Counted from the first letter of the stretch, positions 35,145 to 43,824 are shown. The stretch is DNA of 64,000 nucleotides from Alphaproteobacteria bacterium (GCA_030427405.1 JAUHXK010000003.1:248001-312000); one strand, 5' to 3'. Notes: a model not told the origin generated them from the sequence alone. A program made the numbers and translations.

Positions 35145-36043
35145 TAGACCGGCCAGCCTGCCTGGCGAGCGGCATTTAATTCAACCGCAGTTTTGGGCGT
35201 GTAAGAAACGAAATCGCCCTCTGGAAGTCCCAAAGTGCGCATCAGAGGGGCATCGTAGGCACTCGAAAGAACTAGGATGCCTTCGGCAAGCAGAGTATTC
35301 CGGGTGCCTCGCGGTCCATCAGCTCTAATCCTTCTGGTCGGGTCCTTCTGCTTTGCAACATCTGCGATTGTCTCTCGCATGATTGGAACCCCTTGCACGG
35401 TGCGAAACAGGCGTTTCATTCTCTCGTTGCCTGAGCTTCCTGCCATGATGAAATCTGCTTGCACATCGCTCAGGCTACGCCAAAAATTTGGAGGGTACGG
35501 ACGCTCCCTGTAGAGCCAAAGAATGTGTTCCCAAGCGTCAGCAAGCAGACTGGTTTTCTTGTCTTGGTTTTTGCCTCCGCGCAGATACTGCGGTCTCGCT
35601 ATCACTAGGCCGAGGTAGCACAAGGAAGTCTTCTCATCTGCCGCACTCAGTATCAGCGGGTGCCCGACCGCCTCTCCAGGGATCATCCACCCCGTTCCCA
35701 TTGTGTGCTTTATGTCCACTTCATGACCGCAAAGGCGAGTGTCCAATTTTTGACCACGCGGGAGTTCGAGTTCGGCGCGCAGCATCATTTCTACCAGCAT
35801 ACCGATATAGGTGCGCTCGACTTTCTCAAGCTGGGCGTAGCTGCGTCGGCCGGTAAGCGGCGTCCGAATTACTCCGTCAATCTCTACTCGGTAGAGCGGC
35901 GGCAAAATGTCTTGCAAAGGACCGGCCCGGTCTTTTGGTTTCCGGGTCATTGCCCGCCGATTCAGGTCGGCGGCGATGCTCGACAACACTTCATAGTCTG
36001 GATGGCTAGGTGCGACTACACTGGGAGGAATCTTTTTCTTCAA
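35144..36043 (-). CDS. NaeI-type type IIE restriction endonuclease
   Basis: 299 residues aligned by eye to NaeI (317 aa): QLEKVERTYIGMLVEMML matches NaeI QLHKTEKTHMGTLVEINL, and the NaeI active-site residues Glu70, Asp86, Asp95 and Lys97 correspond at a constant offset of 15 to Glu85, Asp101, Asp110 and Lys112 (EVDIKHTMG). Further matches include GWMIPGEAVGH and RMKRLFRTVQGVPI. NaeI cuts GCCGGC; specificity here is inferred, not shown. The start is TTG 36043 with no clear ribosome-binding site, so the true N-terminus is uncertain. It lies 56 bases after the methyltransferase and its stop overlaps the vsr start. Confidence 0.87.
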   Translation of the reverse strand: MKKKIPPSVVAPSHPDYEVLSSIAADLNRRAMTRKPKDRAGPLQDILPPLYRVEIDGVIRTPLTGRRSYAQLEKVERTYIGMLVEMMLRAELELPRGQKLDTRLCGHEVDIKHTMGTGWMIPGEAVGHPLILSAADEKTSLCYLGLVIARPQYLRGGKNQDKKTSLLADAWEHILWLYRERPYPPNFWRSLSDVQADFIMAGSSGNERMKRLFRTVQGVPIMRETIADVAKQKDPTRRIRADGPRGTRNTLLAEGILVLSSAYDAPLMRTLGLPEGDFVSYTPKTAVELNAARQAGWPV

Positions 36044-36099
36044 CGACTTGCACCACGATATACAATCGAAGTGAGTGTCGCAGTCGCCGATGCAAGAGT

Positions 36100-37056
36100 C
36101 TAGACGGCTCTCAATCGAGCCCGTGTCTGAATAGCTGCGGATACTCGTTCTGCAACTGCTTGAGCTACTGGCGGCGGGAACGCATTTCCTACCTGCCGGT
36201 AGGCGTTGGTCTTTCTGCCTGTGAAATGCCAGCTATCCGGGAAGCCCTGAATGCGAGCGACCATAGAAACCGTGAGTCGAGGCATCCCCACGAAGTCTGG
36301 ATCAGGAGCTTCTTCTGCAATCGTCTTGCCATTCACACCGAGCGTTTCCCACGCGCGTTTTGCCCTTGTTGGTCCGAGGTCTGGGCCGCCATGTTTCTTT
36401 GAACCTCCGACAATGGTCGGCGCGATTTCATCTGCTCGGTCCCGCCAAGCTTTGGCTCCTGGCCAGCCTCGTGAAGCCATCATATCATAAAGCGTTTCAC
36501 CCACCGTCGGAGGGTTCGTGTGCTGCTCCTCGGGCCATTCAAAGCCATCAGCATGTTCCATCTTGATAGCCACGATCACCACGCGGGGACGAAGTTGAGG
36601 GACGCCAAAGTGCGAGGAATTGAGGAGTCGCCAGTCCGTCTTGTAGCCCAGCTTCGAGAGTTGCTTTTTCAAACCCTCCCTGTAGTCGTGAAACACTGCG
36701 TCTAAGAAACCGCGAACGTTCTCTATCATCACGGCCTTAGGGCGGACCGCATCAACAATCTCAAGCGCATCCGGAAACAGATTTCGCTCGTCTTTTGCGC
36801 CTAGCTGTTTTCCGGCGACCGAAAACGGCGGGCAGGGAAGACCTCCGGCAACTAGATCTACTCCGGCAAAATCAGAGGCACGTTCCTTGAAGAGCCGGAG
36901 ATCGTCTTCGATAACCTTCCATTCAGGGCGATTGTGTCTCAGCGTGTTGCAGCAATGGGCGTCGATTTCGACGAGTGCCTCATGTTCGAAGCCAGCCTGT
37001 TCCAGCCCGAGGGCCTGTCCGCCGGCTCCTGCGCAAAGCTCAACCGAGGTCAACAT
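36100..37056 (-). CDS. DNA (cytosine-5-)-methyltransferase of the restriction system
   Basis: 318 residues with the ordered m5C methyltransferase motifs: I (ELCAGAGGQALGLEQAGF, SAM binding), IV (GGLPCPPFS, nucleophile Cys75), VI (IENVRGF), VIII (QLRPRVV), IX/X (RQVGNAFPPPVA). The target-recognition region between VIII and IX is about 90 residues. It protects host DNA at the sites cut by the NaeI-type enzyme encoded next. ATG 37056 has GGAG upstream. It is the first gene of an M-R-V minus-strand operon, the safe order on entry into a new host. Confidence 0.93.
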   Translation of the reverse strand: MLTSVELCAGAGGQALGLEQAGFEHEALVEIDAHCCNTLRHNRPEWKVIEDDLRLFKERASDFAGVDLVAGGLPCPPFSVAGKQLGAKDERNLFPDALEIVDAVRPKAVMIENVRGFLDAVFHDYREGLKKQLSKLGYKTDWRLLNSSHFGVPQLRPRVVIVAIKMEHADGFEWPEEQHTNPPTVGETLYDMMASRGWPGAKAWRDRADEIAPTIVGGSKKHGGPDLGPTRAKRAWETLGVNGKTIAEEAPDPDFVGMPRLTVSMVARIQGFPDSWHFTGRKTNAYRQVGNAFPPPVAQAVAERVSAAIQTRARLRAV

Positions 37057-37182
37057 CTTGATGTGCTCCTTCCTGCCGTCCCATCACCTTGTGTAGGCTG
37101 TGCCATCGAACTTGTCAGCCCGATTCCTATGTTCTATTATTGTTCCATACAGGGGGTTAACGGTTCTAGGAAGGGGGTAATC

Positions 37183-37929
37183 GTGGGCAAGGCGAAAGCG
37201 AGTCCGAAGGGTCACAGCGCTGGAATGGCAAAGTTCACGAACTTCGGAGACGTCCGACAGACACAATTCTGCGTACACTGCGGGGGGCCAACCGAGACGA
37301 AGGACCACGCCCCGTCGAAGGTCTTCCTCGACCAGCCATACCCACTGACCAAGCCGACGCTTCCAAGCTGCGGGGGCTGCAACAACAGTTTCTCGGACGA
37401 CGAGGAGTATGTCGCCGCACTCATCGAGTGCGTCGTGCATGGCACAACCGACCCCGACTGCCTGAGGCGCGAGAAGGTGGCCAAGGCCCTTCGCAGGAAC
37501 ACGGCCCTTCGCGGGCGGATCGAGCGTTCGCGGCGCGAGGCCGAGGCGCTGGGTGGAGGGCGATTACTGACGTGGACGCCCGAGGAGGAGCGCGTGCGCC
37601 GGGTGATCCTGAAGCTCGCACGATGCCATGCCGCCTACGAGCTCAACGAGCCGCAGCTTGAGGACCCGGACCATCTCCTGGTCGTTCCGCTGGTGAGCCT
37701 GACCAACGACCAACGCGAGCACTTCGAGACGCCACCAGACACCGGTGTGTGGCCGGAGGTCGGCAGCCGGGCGATGCTGAGGCTAGTGGAGGGCGGGGCC
37801 GGTTTCGCTGGCGGCTGGTGCACTGTCCAGGAAGGCCGCTACAGGTACATGGCGGTGGGCGCCGGGTCTGCGATGGTGAGGGGCGTCATAAGCGAATACC
37901 TAGCTTACGAGGTCATCTGGGGCCCGTGA
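37183..37929 (+). CDS. HNH-type nuclease-like protein, 248 aa
   Basis: A zinc-ribbon HNH pattern lies in the N-terminal third: FCVHCGGPTETKDHAPSKVF, then LPSCGGCNNSFSDDEEYV, giving CxxC, the DH pair and CxxCN with a following acid. The remainder is a helical and beta region with no known domain. The start is GTG 37183 behind AGGGGG; an extension to 36934 would overlap the methyltransferase 5' end antisense and is unlike protein of this family. Its composition returns to the high GC of the element core. It could belong to the defence block or be a homing/accessory nuclease; 155 bases follow to the tRNA. Confidence 0.65.
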   Translation: MGKAKASPKGHSAGMAKFTNFGDVRQTQFCVHCGGPTETKDHAPSKVFLDQPYPLTKPTLPSCGGCNNSFSDDEEYVAALIECVVHGTTDPDCLRREKVAKALRRNTALRGRIERSRREAEALGGGRLLTWTPEEERVRRVILKLARCHAAYELNEPQLEDPDHLLVVPLVSLTNDQREHFETPPDTGVWPEVGSRAMLRLVEGGAGFAGGWCTVQEGRYRYMAVGAGSAMVRGVISEYLAYEVIWGP

Positions 37930-38014
37930 CGTCGCCTCCACCGTCTCCGCGAAGGCCGTGCTGGTAGAAAGCCTTGTGGCTTCAACCGCTTGGACGAGAA
38001 CGTGCTTTGATCAG

Positions 38015-38031
38015 AATACTGTACTTATTCT
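38015..38031. promoter_or_regulatory. Integrase arm-type repeat, right end
   Basis: GAATACTGTACTTATTC matches the left-end copies beside int (AAATACTGTACT and ACTGTACTTAT at 22835-22860) and stands 53 bases from the right attachment repeat. It is the likely right arm site for the integrase. Confidence 0.45.
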
Positions 38032-38083
38032 GTGCTTGGGCCCCGAGGGGCACCACGAAAATCGGCCTAAGTGCTTGATTTTT

Positions 38084-38131
38084 ATGGCTCCGGCGGTAGG
38101 GATCGAACCTACGACCAATTGATTAACAGTC
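38084..38131 (-). repeat. attR: 48-bp direct repeat within intact tRNA-Asn
   Basis: Identical to 22674-22721. Here the repeat continues into the tRNA 5' half, so the element supplies the 3' part and restores a complete tRNA. The base before the repeat core changes from AAA (left) to TTT (right), defining the repeat limit. Confidence 0.92.
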
Positions 38132-38159
38132 AACTGCTCTACCGCTGAGCTACGCCGGA
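38085..38159 (-). tRNA. tRNA-Asn(GTT), reconstituted at the element's right end
   Basis: 75 bases including encoded CCA. Acceptor TCCGGCG pairs with CGCCGGA; the D arm is GCTCAGCGGTAGAGC, the anticodon loop CTGTTAA (GTT), and the T arm GTAGGTTCGATCCCTAC. The 3' 47 bases come from the attachment repeat of the element. Confidence 0.96.
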
Positions 38160-38289
38160 ACGGTTCGCGCCGTATAGCAACCAGACCCAGCCGCGTCCAG
38201 AGGGCGCGGCACATTTTTTGCCGGTCCCCGAAGTTTTTCAAAGATACACGGCTAGTGCTTTGAAACAACAGGACAATCTTGGGGAAAAT

Positions 38290-38364
38290 TGGCTCCGGCG
38301 GTAGGGATCGAACCTACGACCAATTGATTAACAGTCAACTGCTCTACCGCTGAGCTACGCCGGA
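38290..38364 (-). tRNA. tRNA-Asn(GTT), second copy
   Basis: Sequence identical over all 75 bases to the copy at 38085-38159, 130 bases away and on the same strand. Its 3' flank (complement of TTGGGGAAAAT) resembles the flank of the attL fragment, indicating that the two tRNA genes arose as a tandem duplication and that integration used the downstream copy. Confidence 0.97.
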
Positions 38365-38439
38365 ACTTTCGGGGCGTATAACAATCCGGATTTTCGACGT
38401 CCAGAGGGGAAGCGCGTCGAAAGTGAAAATTTTGCGAAA

Positions 38440-39354
38440 CTAGGCAATCCGTTTGAACACCGCCTCGGCGGACAGATCGCCCTGGGCCGAGACTTTGGAT
38501 TTTCCGGCCAAATCAACGAGATGGGCAAAGACATTTCGCTCGGCTGCGGGCAATAGGCCGGGTGGCGTTTCGGTATAGATGCGCGCGGCCAGGTCGCGCG
38601 CGGTGCCGCTGGACTGGTCCAGAGCATCAAGAATCTGCGCCTCGCGCCCCATTCGGTGCTGAATCAGCCAATCCAGACGTCCGGCGGGGTCCTGAATCGG
38701 CGCGCCATGTCCGGCGTGAAAGACGCGCCAGTCGCGGCGGCGCAGGCGGTGGCAGGCCGCCATGAAATCGGTCAGGTCTCCGTCCGGCGGCGAGACCAGA
38801 GAACTTGCCCAGCCCATGACGTGATCGGCCGTAAAGCAGACATCCCCCCAGGCCAGCGCGATGTGATTGCCCAGGTGGCCGGGGGTGTGGATCACTTCCA
38901 GAGACCAGTCCTCGGTTTCAATAGCCTCGCCATCGGCCAGTTCGATGTCGGGCCGGAACGCAGTATCGATGCCTTCGCCACCCCCGGCCAGACCTTGGGC
39001 GGCAAGGCGGGTCATCACTGCGCTGCGCCCAGCCTGTGGCCCGCCAAAGGCCAGGATCGGCGCATCGGTGTGGGCGGCCAAGGGGGCGGCCAGGGGCGAA
39101 TGGTCAAGATGGGAGTGGGTGACAAAGATGTGGCTGATTCTCTGTCCCGGCGTCAGCGCTTCGAGAATCGCGGTCAGATGCGGCTTGCTTGCGGGGCCGG
39201 GGTCGATCACGGCAATGTCGCGTGTGCCCAGCAAATAGGTGTTGGTGCCGCGATATGTCATTGGCGACGGGTTCGGCGCCAGAATGCGGCGCAGACCCGG
39301 CTGCAATTCCACGGCCTGCCCGGCAACAGGGTTGAAATCGTCAGGGGCGTTCAT
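38440..39354 (-). CDS. MBL-fold metallo-hydrolase
   Basis: 304 residues of the metallo-beta-lactamase superfamily, LACTB2/glyoxalase-II-like. The zinc motif is THSHLDHSPLA (HxHxDH), with further ligands in HTPGHLGNHI and TADHVMGW. A C-terminal winged-helix-like extension (ARIYTETPPGLLPAAERNVFAHL) is typical of the LACTB2 group. The cytosolic substrate is unknown. Confidence 0.85.
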   Translation of the reverse strand: MNAPDDFNPVAGQAVELQPGLRRILAPNPSPMTYRGTNTYLLGTRDIAVIDPGPASKPHLTAILEALTPGQRISHIFVTHSHLDHSPLAAPLAAHTDAPILAFGGPQAGRSAVMTRLAAQGLAGGGEGIDTAFRPDIELADGEAIETEDWSLEVIHTPGHLGNHIALAWGDVCFTADHVMGWASSLVSPPDGDLTDFMAACHRLRRRDWRVFHAGHGAPIQDPAGRLDWLIQHRMGREAQILDALDQSSGTARDLAARIYTETPPGLLPAAERNVFAHLVDLAGKSKVSAQGDLSAEAVFKRIA

Positions 39355-39398
39355 TCTGGGCTCTTCCTCTTGTCGGGGCAGCCCGCTAGGTTTAGCGC

Positions 39399-40718
39399 AT
39401 GTCTTCGCGATGGCTCAAACCTTATATGCCGCGCAGCCTCTATGCCCGTGCTGCATTGATCCTGGTCCTGCCGGTCGTGGTGGTGTTGCTGGTCGTTTCG
39501 GTGGCATTCCTGCAAAAGAATCTCGAGGACGTGACGGCGCAGATGACCCGGACGGCCTCGCGCGAGGTTCTTCTGGTGACCGGGGTCATGAAGGGCGCGG
39601 AAACGCAGCAGCAAGCGTTGGCTGCCGCGCGGCCAGATCTGTCGGCGCTTGAGATGCAGGCCCGTTTTCTGGATGCAAACGAATCCCCGCGGATAGACGC
39701 GCGCCGCTGGTATGATTTCATCGCGCCGCAAGTGGCCGAGGAAATGTACGCGTTGCTGCCCCGGCTCGTAGATATTTCGTTACCCAGCAGCCGCGTGGCG
39801 ACCCTGTTTCTGGATACCGACCTTGGGGTTCTTGAACTGACCTTTGACCGGCGTCGCCTGTCCCCGGCGGCACCGCACCAACTGATTGTGACAATGGTCT
39901 TCTTCGCGGTGCTCATGACGTCGATCTCGTTTCTTTACATGCGCAACCAACTGCGTCCGATCACGCGGCTTGCCGATGCGGCGCAGGCCTTTGGGCGGGG
40001 CAGGGTGGTGCCCTATTCGCCCAGCGGCGCAATCGAGGTGCGGGCGGCGGGGAACGCCTTTTTGGACATGCGCGCGCGTATCGAGCGGCAGATCGAGCAG
40101 CGCACGCTGATGCTGTCGGGCGTCAGCCACGACCTGAGGACGCCGTTGACCCGGCTCAAGCTTGGGCTGGCCATGCTGCCCGAAGACGAGGCCGCGCCGA
40201 TGCTGGAAGACGTGAAGGAAATGCAGTCCCTTCTGGACGCTTTCCTCGACTTTTCACGCGGCGCAGCCGAAGGCGAGGCCGAAGAGATCGACCTGGAAAT
40301 ACTGTTGACCCATATCACCGAAGATTCGCGCCGTGCCGGGCGCGCCGTTCAACTGGTGTCGGTCGAAGGTGGCGGAACCGCGATGCTGCGCCCATCGGCC
40401 ATCAAGCGCGCTGTCGAAAACCTGATCGGCAACGCCGTCCGATACGGCAGCCGGGCTGAAATCAGCCTGACATCGACGCCCAAATCCGTGCGAATCCGGG
40501 TCGAGGATGACGGCCCTGGAATCCCTGTGGCGCAACGGTCCGAGGCGGTACGGCCCTTTACCCGGCTCGACCCCGCGCGCAATCAGAATCAGGGCAGCGG
40601 CGTCGGGCTGGGCCTGGCCATCGTGGCCGATATCGCCCGCGCCCATGGCGGCACATTGCGGCTGGCCCAAAGCGAACGCCTGGGCGGTTTGTGTGCCGAT
40701 ATCATCATTGGGCGGTGA
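39399..40718 (+). CDS. Sensor histidine kinase (EnvZ-like)
   Basis: 439 residues: a membrane helix at about 16-38, a periplasmic sensor of about 125 residues, a second helix near 170-187, a HAMP-like linker (NQLRPITRLADAAQAFGRGR), the H box GVSHDLRTPLTRLKLGLAML, N box ENLIGNAVRYG, G1 EDDGPGIP and G2 GSGVGLGLAIV. It should autophosphorylate and control an OmpR-class regulator, but no response regulator gene is adjacent, so the partner is encoded elsewhere. Confidence 0.9.
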   Translation: MSSRWLKPYMPRSLYARAALILVLPVVVVLLVVSVAFLQKNLEDVTAQMTRTASREVLLVTGVMKGAETQQQALAAARPDLSALEMQARFLDANESPRIDARRWYDFIAPQVAEEMYALLPRLVDISLPSSRVATLFLDTDLGVLELTFDRRRLSPAAPHQLIVTMVFFAVLMTSISFLYMRNQLRPITRLADAAQAFGRGRVVPYSPSGAIEVRAAGNAFLDMRARIERQIEQRTLMLSGVSHDLRTPLTRLKLGLAMLPEDEAAPMLEDVKEMQSLLDAFLDFSRGAAEGEAEEIDLEILLTHITEDSRRAGRAVQLVSVEGGGTAMLRPSAIKRAVENLIGNAVRYGSRAEISLTSTPKSVRIRVEDDGPGIPVAQRSEAVRPFTRLDPARNQNQGSGVGLGLAIVADIARAHGGTLRLAQSERLGGLCADIIIGR

Positions 40719-40723
40719 TTGAC

Positions 40724-40800
40724 TGGTAGGCCCGGAGGGACTCGAACCCCCAACCAAAGCGTTATGAGCGCTCTGCTCTAACCAATTGAGCTACAGGCCC
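40724..40800 (-). tRNA. tRNA with CAT anticodon, probably tRNA-Ile2
   Basis: 77 bases including CCA: acceptor GGGCCTG/TAGGCCC region, D arm GCTCAATTGGTTAGAGC, anticodon stem GAGCG/CGCTT with loop CTCATAA, T arm with GGTTCGAGTCC. GGGCCTGTAGCTCAATTGG at the 5' end is typical of bacterial tRNA-Ile2, whose C34 is modified to lysidine; elongator Met cannot be fully excluded. The body is not that of initiator tRNA. Confidence 0.88.
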
Positions 40801-40907
40801 GCCTGAGCGCCTTGCGTATCACGATGAATGACCGCGTCAAGCCTGACCGTTGCAACAAGGCGCACAATCGACTAACCCGCCCGCAAAGCACTCATGAGGG
40901 AATGGCC

Positions 40908-41954
40908 ATGACAGCGGGCAAGAACGGCATCACATATGCGGACGCGGGCGTTGATATCGATGCAGGCAATGCGCTGGTGGACAGGATCAAACCAGCAGCC
41001 AAGCGCACAAACCGTCCCGGCGTGGCCAGTGGGCTTGGCGGGTTTGGCGCATTGTTCGACCTCAAGGCGGCCGGATACACGGACCCGATTCTTGTTGGCG
41101 CGACCGACGGCGTGGGCACCAAGCTGCGGATCGCGATTGATACCGGCGTCGTGGACGGGGTCGGCGTGGACCTGGTGGCGATGTGTGTGAACGACCTGAT
41201 CTGTCAGGGCGCCGAGCCGCTGTTCTTTCTCGACTACTTTGCCACCGGCAAGCTGGACACCGATACCGCCGCCCGGATCATCGAAGGCATTGCTGACGGC
41301 TGCGCCCAGTCGGGCTGCGCGCTGATCGGTGGCGAAACTGCCGAGATGCCCGGAATGTACCCCGATGGCGATTTCGATCTGGCCGGGTTCTCGGTCGGCG
41401 CGATGGAACGTGGCGAGACATTGCCGGCAGATGTCGCGCAGGGTGATGTCCTGCTGGGGCTGGCGTCGAACGGGGTGCATTCCAACGGCTATTCGCTGGT
41501 CCGCAAACTGGTCGATCTGTCCGGGCTGGGCTGGGATGATGCCGCGCCCTTTGGCACGGGATCACTGGGCGAGGCGCTGCTGACGCCGACCCGGCTTTAT
41601 GTCAAACCTGCTTTGGCGGCCATTCGCGCCGGTGGCGTGCACGCGCTGGCGCATATCACCGGTGGTGGCCTGACCGAAAACCTTCCGCGGGTTCTGCCCG
41701 AGGGGCTGGGCGCCGGAATTGACCTGAGCGCCTGGGACTTGCCACCCGTTTTCCGCTGGATGGCCGAAACCGGCGGGATCGCCGAGGCCGAGATGTTGAA
41801 GACCTTCAACTGCGGCATTGGCATGATCGTCGTCTGCGCCCCGGACCGCGCGGACGCGCTGAGCGCTTTGCTGACGGAAGCCGGCGAAACGGTTACGCAA
41901 CTTGGAACCGTTACCGACACCGCAGGCGTTGCCTATTCGGGCCGGTTGCTGTGA
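40908..41954 (+). CDS. purM: Phosphoribosylformylglycinamidine cyclo-ligase
   Basis: Step five of purine synthesis, FGAM to AIR. 348 residues with [14 protein letters not shown], the ATP-binding [23 protein letters not shown] and [19 protein letters not shown] 40908 is selected because GAGGG (40896-40900) has a proper spacer to it; the ATG at 40902 is too close. The stop overlaps the purN GTG start (GTGA). Confidence 0.95.
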   Translation: MTAGKNGITYADAGVDIDAGNALVDRIKPAAKRTNRPGVASGLGGFGALFDLKAAGYTDPILVGATDGVGTKLRIAIDTGVVDGVGVDLVAMCVNDLICQGAEPLFFLDYFATGKLDTDTAARIIEGIADGCAQSGCALIGGETAEMPGMYPDGDFDLAGFSVGAMERGETLPADVAQGDVLLGLASNGVHSNGYSLVRKLVDLSGLGWDDAAPFGTGSLGEALLTPTRLYVKPALAAIRAGGVHALAHITGGGLTENLPRVLPEGLGAGIDLSAWDLPPVFRWMAETGGIAEAEMLKTFNCGIGMIVVCAPDRADALSALLTEAGETVTQLGTVTDTAGVAYSGRLL

Positions 41955-42547
41955 GCCATAAGCGCGTCGCCATCCTGATTTCAGGCGGGGGGTCGAACAT
42001 GCTGTCGCTGGTCGACAGCATGGGCGGGGATCATCCGGCGCGACCCTGTCTGGTCCTGTCCAATGACGCGCAGGCGGGCGGGTTGAAAAAGGCGGCCGCG
42101 CGCGGCATCCCGACCGCATCCGTTGATCACCGGCCCTTTGGTACAGATCGCGCCGCGTTCGAGGCCGAATTGTTGAAACCGCTTGAACAGGCGCAGCCCG
42201 ATATCGTCTGCCTGGCTGGGTTCATGCGGGTTCTGACGGCCGAATTCGTTTCCCGCTTTCAGGGACGGATGCTGAACATCCACCCATCGCTGCTGCCCAA
42301 ATACAAGGGCCTGAATACCCATGCACGCGCGATCCAGGCCGGGGATGCAGAACATGGCTGTTCTGTGCACGAGGTCACGGCAGCGCTGGATGACGGCCCA
42401 ATTCTTGGTCAGGCGCGGTTAAGCATCGCGCCGGATGACACGCCCGATACCCTTGCCGCGCGCGTTTTGACCTGGGAACACAAGCTGTATCCGGCGGTGC
42501 TTTGGCGCTTTGCCTCCGGGGACCGAACGCCGGTTCTTCTGCCCTGA
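41951..42547 (+). CDS. purN: Phosphoribosylglycinamide formyltransferase
   Basis: Transfers a formyl group from 10-formyl-THF to GAR in purine synthesis. 198 residues; [17 protein letters not shown] at the N-terminus, [13 protein letters not shown], and the signature [19 protein letters not shown] with the catalytic Asn, His and later Asp ([13 protein letters not shown]). GTG start coupled to purM. Confidence 0.95.
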   Translation: MSHKRVAILISGGGSNMLSLVDSMGGDHPARPCLVLSNDAQAGGLKKAAARGIPTASVDHRPFGTDRAAFEAELLKPLEQAQPDIVCLAGFMRVLTAEFVSRFQGRMLNIHPSLLPKYKGLNTHARAIQAGDAEHGCSVHEVTAALDDGPILGQARLSIAPDDTPDTLAARVLTWEHKLYPAVLWRFASGDRTPVLLP

Positions 42548-42661
42548 ACCGATCAGGGTGATTTACACATGCCGGTCATTCGTCCTATGGTTGCCTCCAT
42601 GGCTCGGTACGAGGTCAAATAATCGAGCGATCACAAGAACAAGAGCAAGACTAAACCGCGC

Positions 42662-43819
42662 ATGAAAATCCTGACAACGACCCAAGAGCTGGCCACTTTC
42701 TGCAAGGCTGCCGCTGACTACCCTTACGTCACCGTAGATACCGAGTTTCTGCGCGAACGGACGTATTATTCCAAACTCTGCCTGGTTCAGATCGCGGTTC
42801 CCTCGGACGATGAGGGCAGCGCCGTTCTGGTTGACCCGTTGGCCGAAGATATGTCGCTTGACCCCCTGTACGAGTTATTTGCAAACGAAGACGTCGTCAA
42901 AGTTTTCCATGCCGCGCGGCAGGACCTTGAAATATTCTGGGTCGAGGCGGGCGTGTTCCCCAAACCGCTTTTCGACACGCAGGTCGCCGCGATGGTCTGC
43001 GGCTTCGGAGAGCAGGTGGGATATGAAACCCTGGTGCGCAAGATCTGCAAGCAGGGTGTCGATAAGACGTCGCGGTTCACGGACTGGTCTCGCCGTCCGC
43101 TCAGCGATGCGCAGAAAACCTATGCGCTGGCTGATGTGACCCATCTGCGGCAGATCTATGAATACCTGGCCGCTGAGTTGAAAAAAACCAAGCGAAGCCA
43201 TTGGGTTGCCGAAGAGCTGAAGATTTTGACCCAGCCGACGACCTATGAAATCCAGCCGCAGGATGCGTGGCGCCGGGTCAAGACGCGGACCAATTCAGCC
43301 AAGTTTCTGGCGGTCGTGCGCGAGCTTGCGCAGTTTCGCGAATCCTATGCACAATCGAACAACGTGCCGCGCAGTCGGGTCTTCAAGGACGATGCGCTGA
43401 TCGAGCTGGCCTCGACCAAGCCCAAGACCCCTGCCGATCTGGGCGGGTCGCGCCTGTTGCTGCGCGAGGCCCGGAAAGGCGTGATTGCCGACGGTATTCT
43501 GGCGGCGGTGAAACGCGGGGTGAACTGTCCGGCAGAGGACATGCCAAAGGTGGACAACAGCCGCGACAAGCTGAAGGTCAATCCGGCATTGGCCGACCTG
43601 TTGCGTGTTTTGCTCAAGTCTAAAACCGAAAGCTCGGGCGTGGCGGCCAAGCTGATCGCCACCAGCGCCGATCTGGACCAGATTGCTGCCGGTGAGCGTG
43701 ACGTCCCGGCCATGACGGGATGGCGCTATGAAGTATTTGGCGAAGACGCGCTGAAACTGTGCGAGGGCAAAATCGCGCTGGCGGCCAACGGCCAGTCGGT
43801 TCAGGCCGTATCCTTGTAG
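42662..43819 (+). CDS. rnd: Ribonuclease D
   Basis: 3'-5' exoribonuclease for tRNA maturation, 385 residues. DEDD exonuclease motifs: TVDTEFLRERTYYSKLCLVQ (Exo I), HAARQDLEIF (Exo II), and YALADVTHLRQIY (Exo III). A C-terminal HRDC domain lies in about residues 205-290. ATG 42662 opens the family-typical N-terminus. The 114-base gap before it shows no gene. Confidence 0.93.
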   Translation: MKILTTTQELATFCKAAADYPYVTVDTEFLRERTYYSKLCLVQIAVPSDDEGSAVLVDPLAEDMSLDPLYELFANEDVVKVFHAARQDLEIFWVEAGVFPKPLFDTQVAAMVCGFGEQVGYETLVRKICKQGVDKTSRFTDWSRRPLSDAQKTYALADVTHLRQIYEYLAAELKKTKRSHWVAEELKILTQPTTYEIQPQDAWRRVKTRTNSAKFLAVVRELAQFRESYAQSNNVPRSRVFKDDALIELASTKPKTPADLGGSRLLLREARKGVIADGILAAVKRGVNCPAEDMPKVDNSRDKLKVNPALADLLRVLLKSKTESSGVAAKLIATSADLDQIAAGERDVPAMTGWRYEVFGEDALKLCEGKIALAANGQSVQAVSL

Positions 43820-43824
43820 ATCGC

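Larger units (their letters stand above)
22674..38131. mobile_element. Integrated satellite-like element in tRNA-Asn, 15.4 kb
   Basis: Bounded by a 48-bp perfect direct repeat (22674-22721 and 38084-38131) corresponding to the 3' part of tRNA-Asn(GTT). It encodes a tyrosine integrase next to the left end, AlpA-like HTH proteins, a primase-polymerase/helicase with an iteron origin, a packaging- or structure-like cluster of small genes, and a restriction cargo block. No portal, capsid, protease, tail or large terminase gene is visible, so it cannot form particles alone; a phage satellite is the best fit, an integrative plasmid-like island the alternative. Base composition is mosaic: a 60-base sample at 26041 has 41 G+C, one at 33061 has 26, against 35 in a gltA sample at 50161. 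Confidence 0.88.

Noticed and set aside
34932-35147. A 71-residue plus-strand frame starting MLVPKAGVDEYHCTP
   Set aside because: It is antisense to the vsr pseudogene, which explains its protein-like look; the minus-strand frame aligns residue by residue with Vsr.
36934-37182. N-terminal extension of the HNH-type protein
   Set aside because: It runs antisense through the conserved motif I of the methyltransferase and has no family-like sequence; a GTG with ribosome-binding sequence at 37183 fits better.
22674-38131. Avoidance of GCCGGC in the element as evidence for the restriction specificity
   Set aside because: GCCGGC is present, for example at 24106, 26643 and 31247, and the methyltransferase would protect it; absence cannot be argued.
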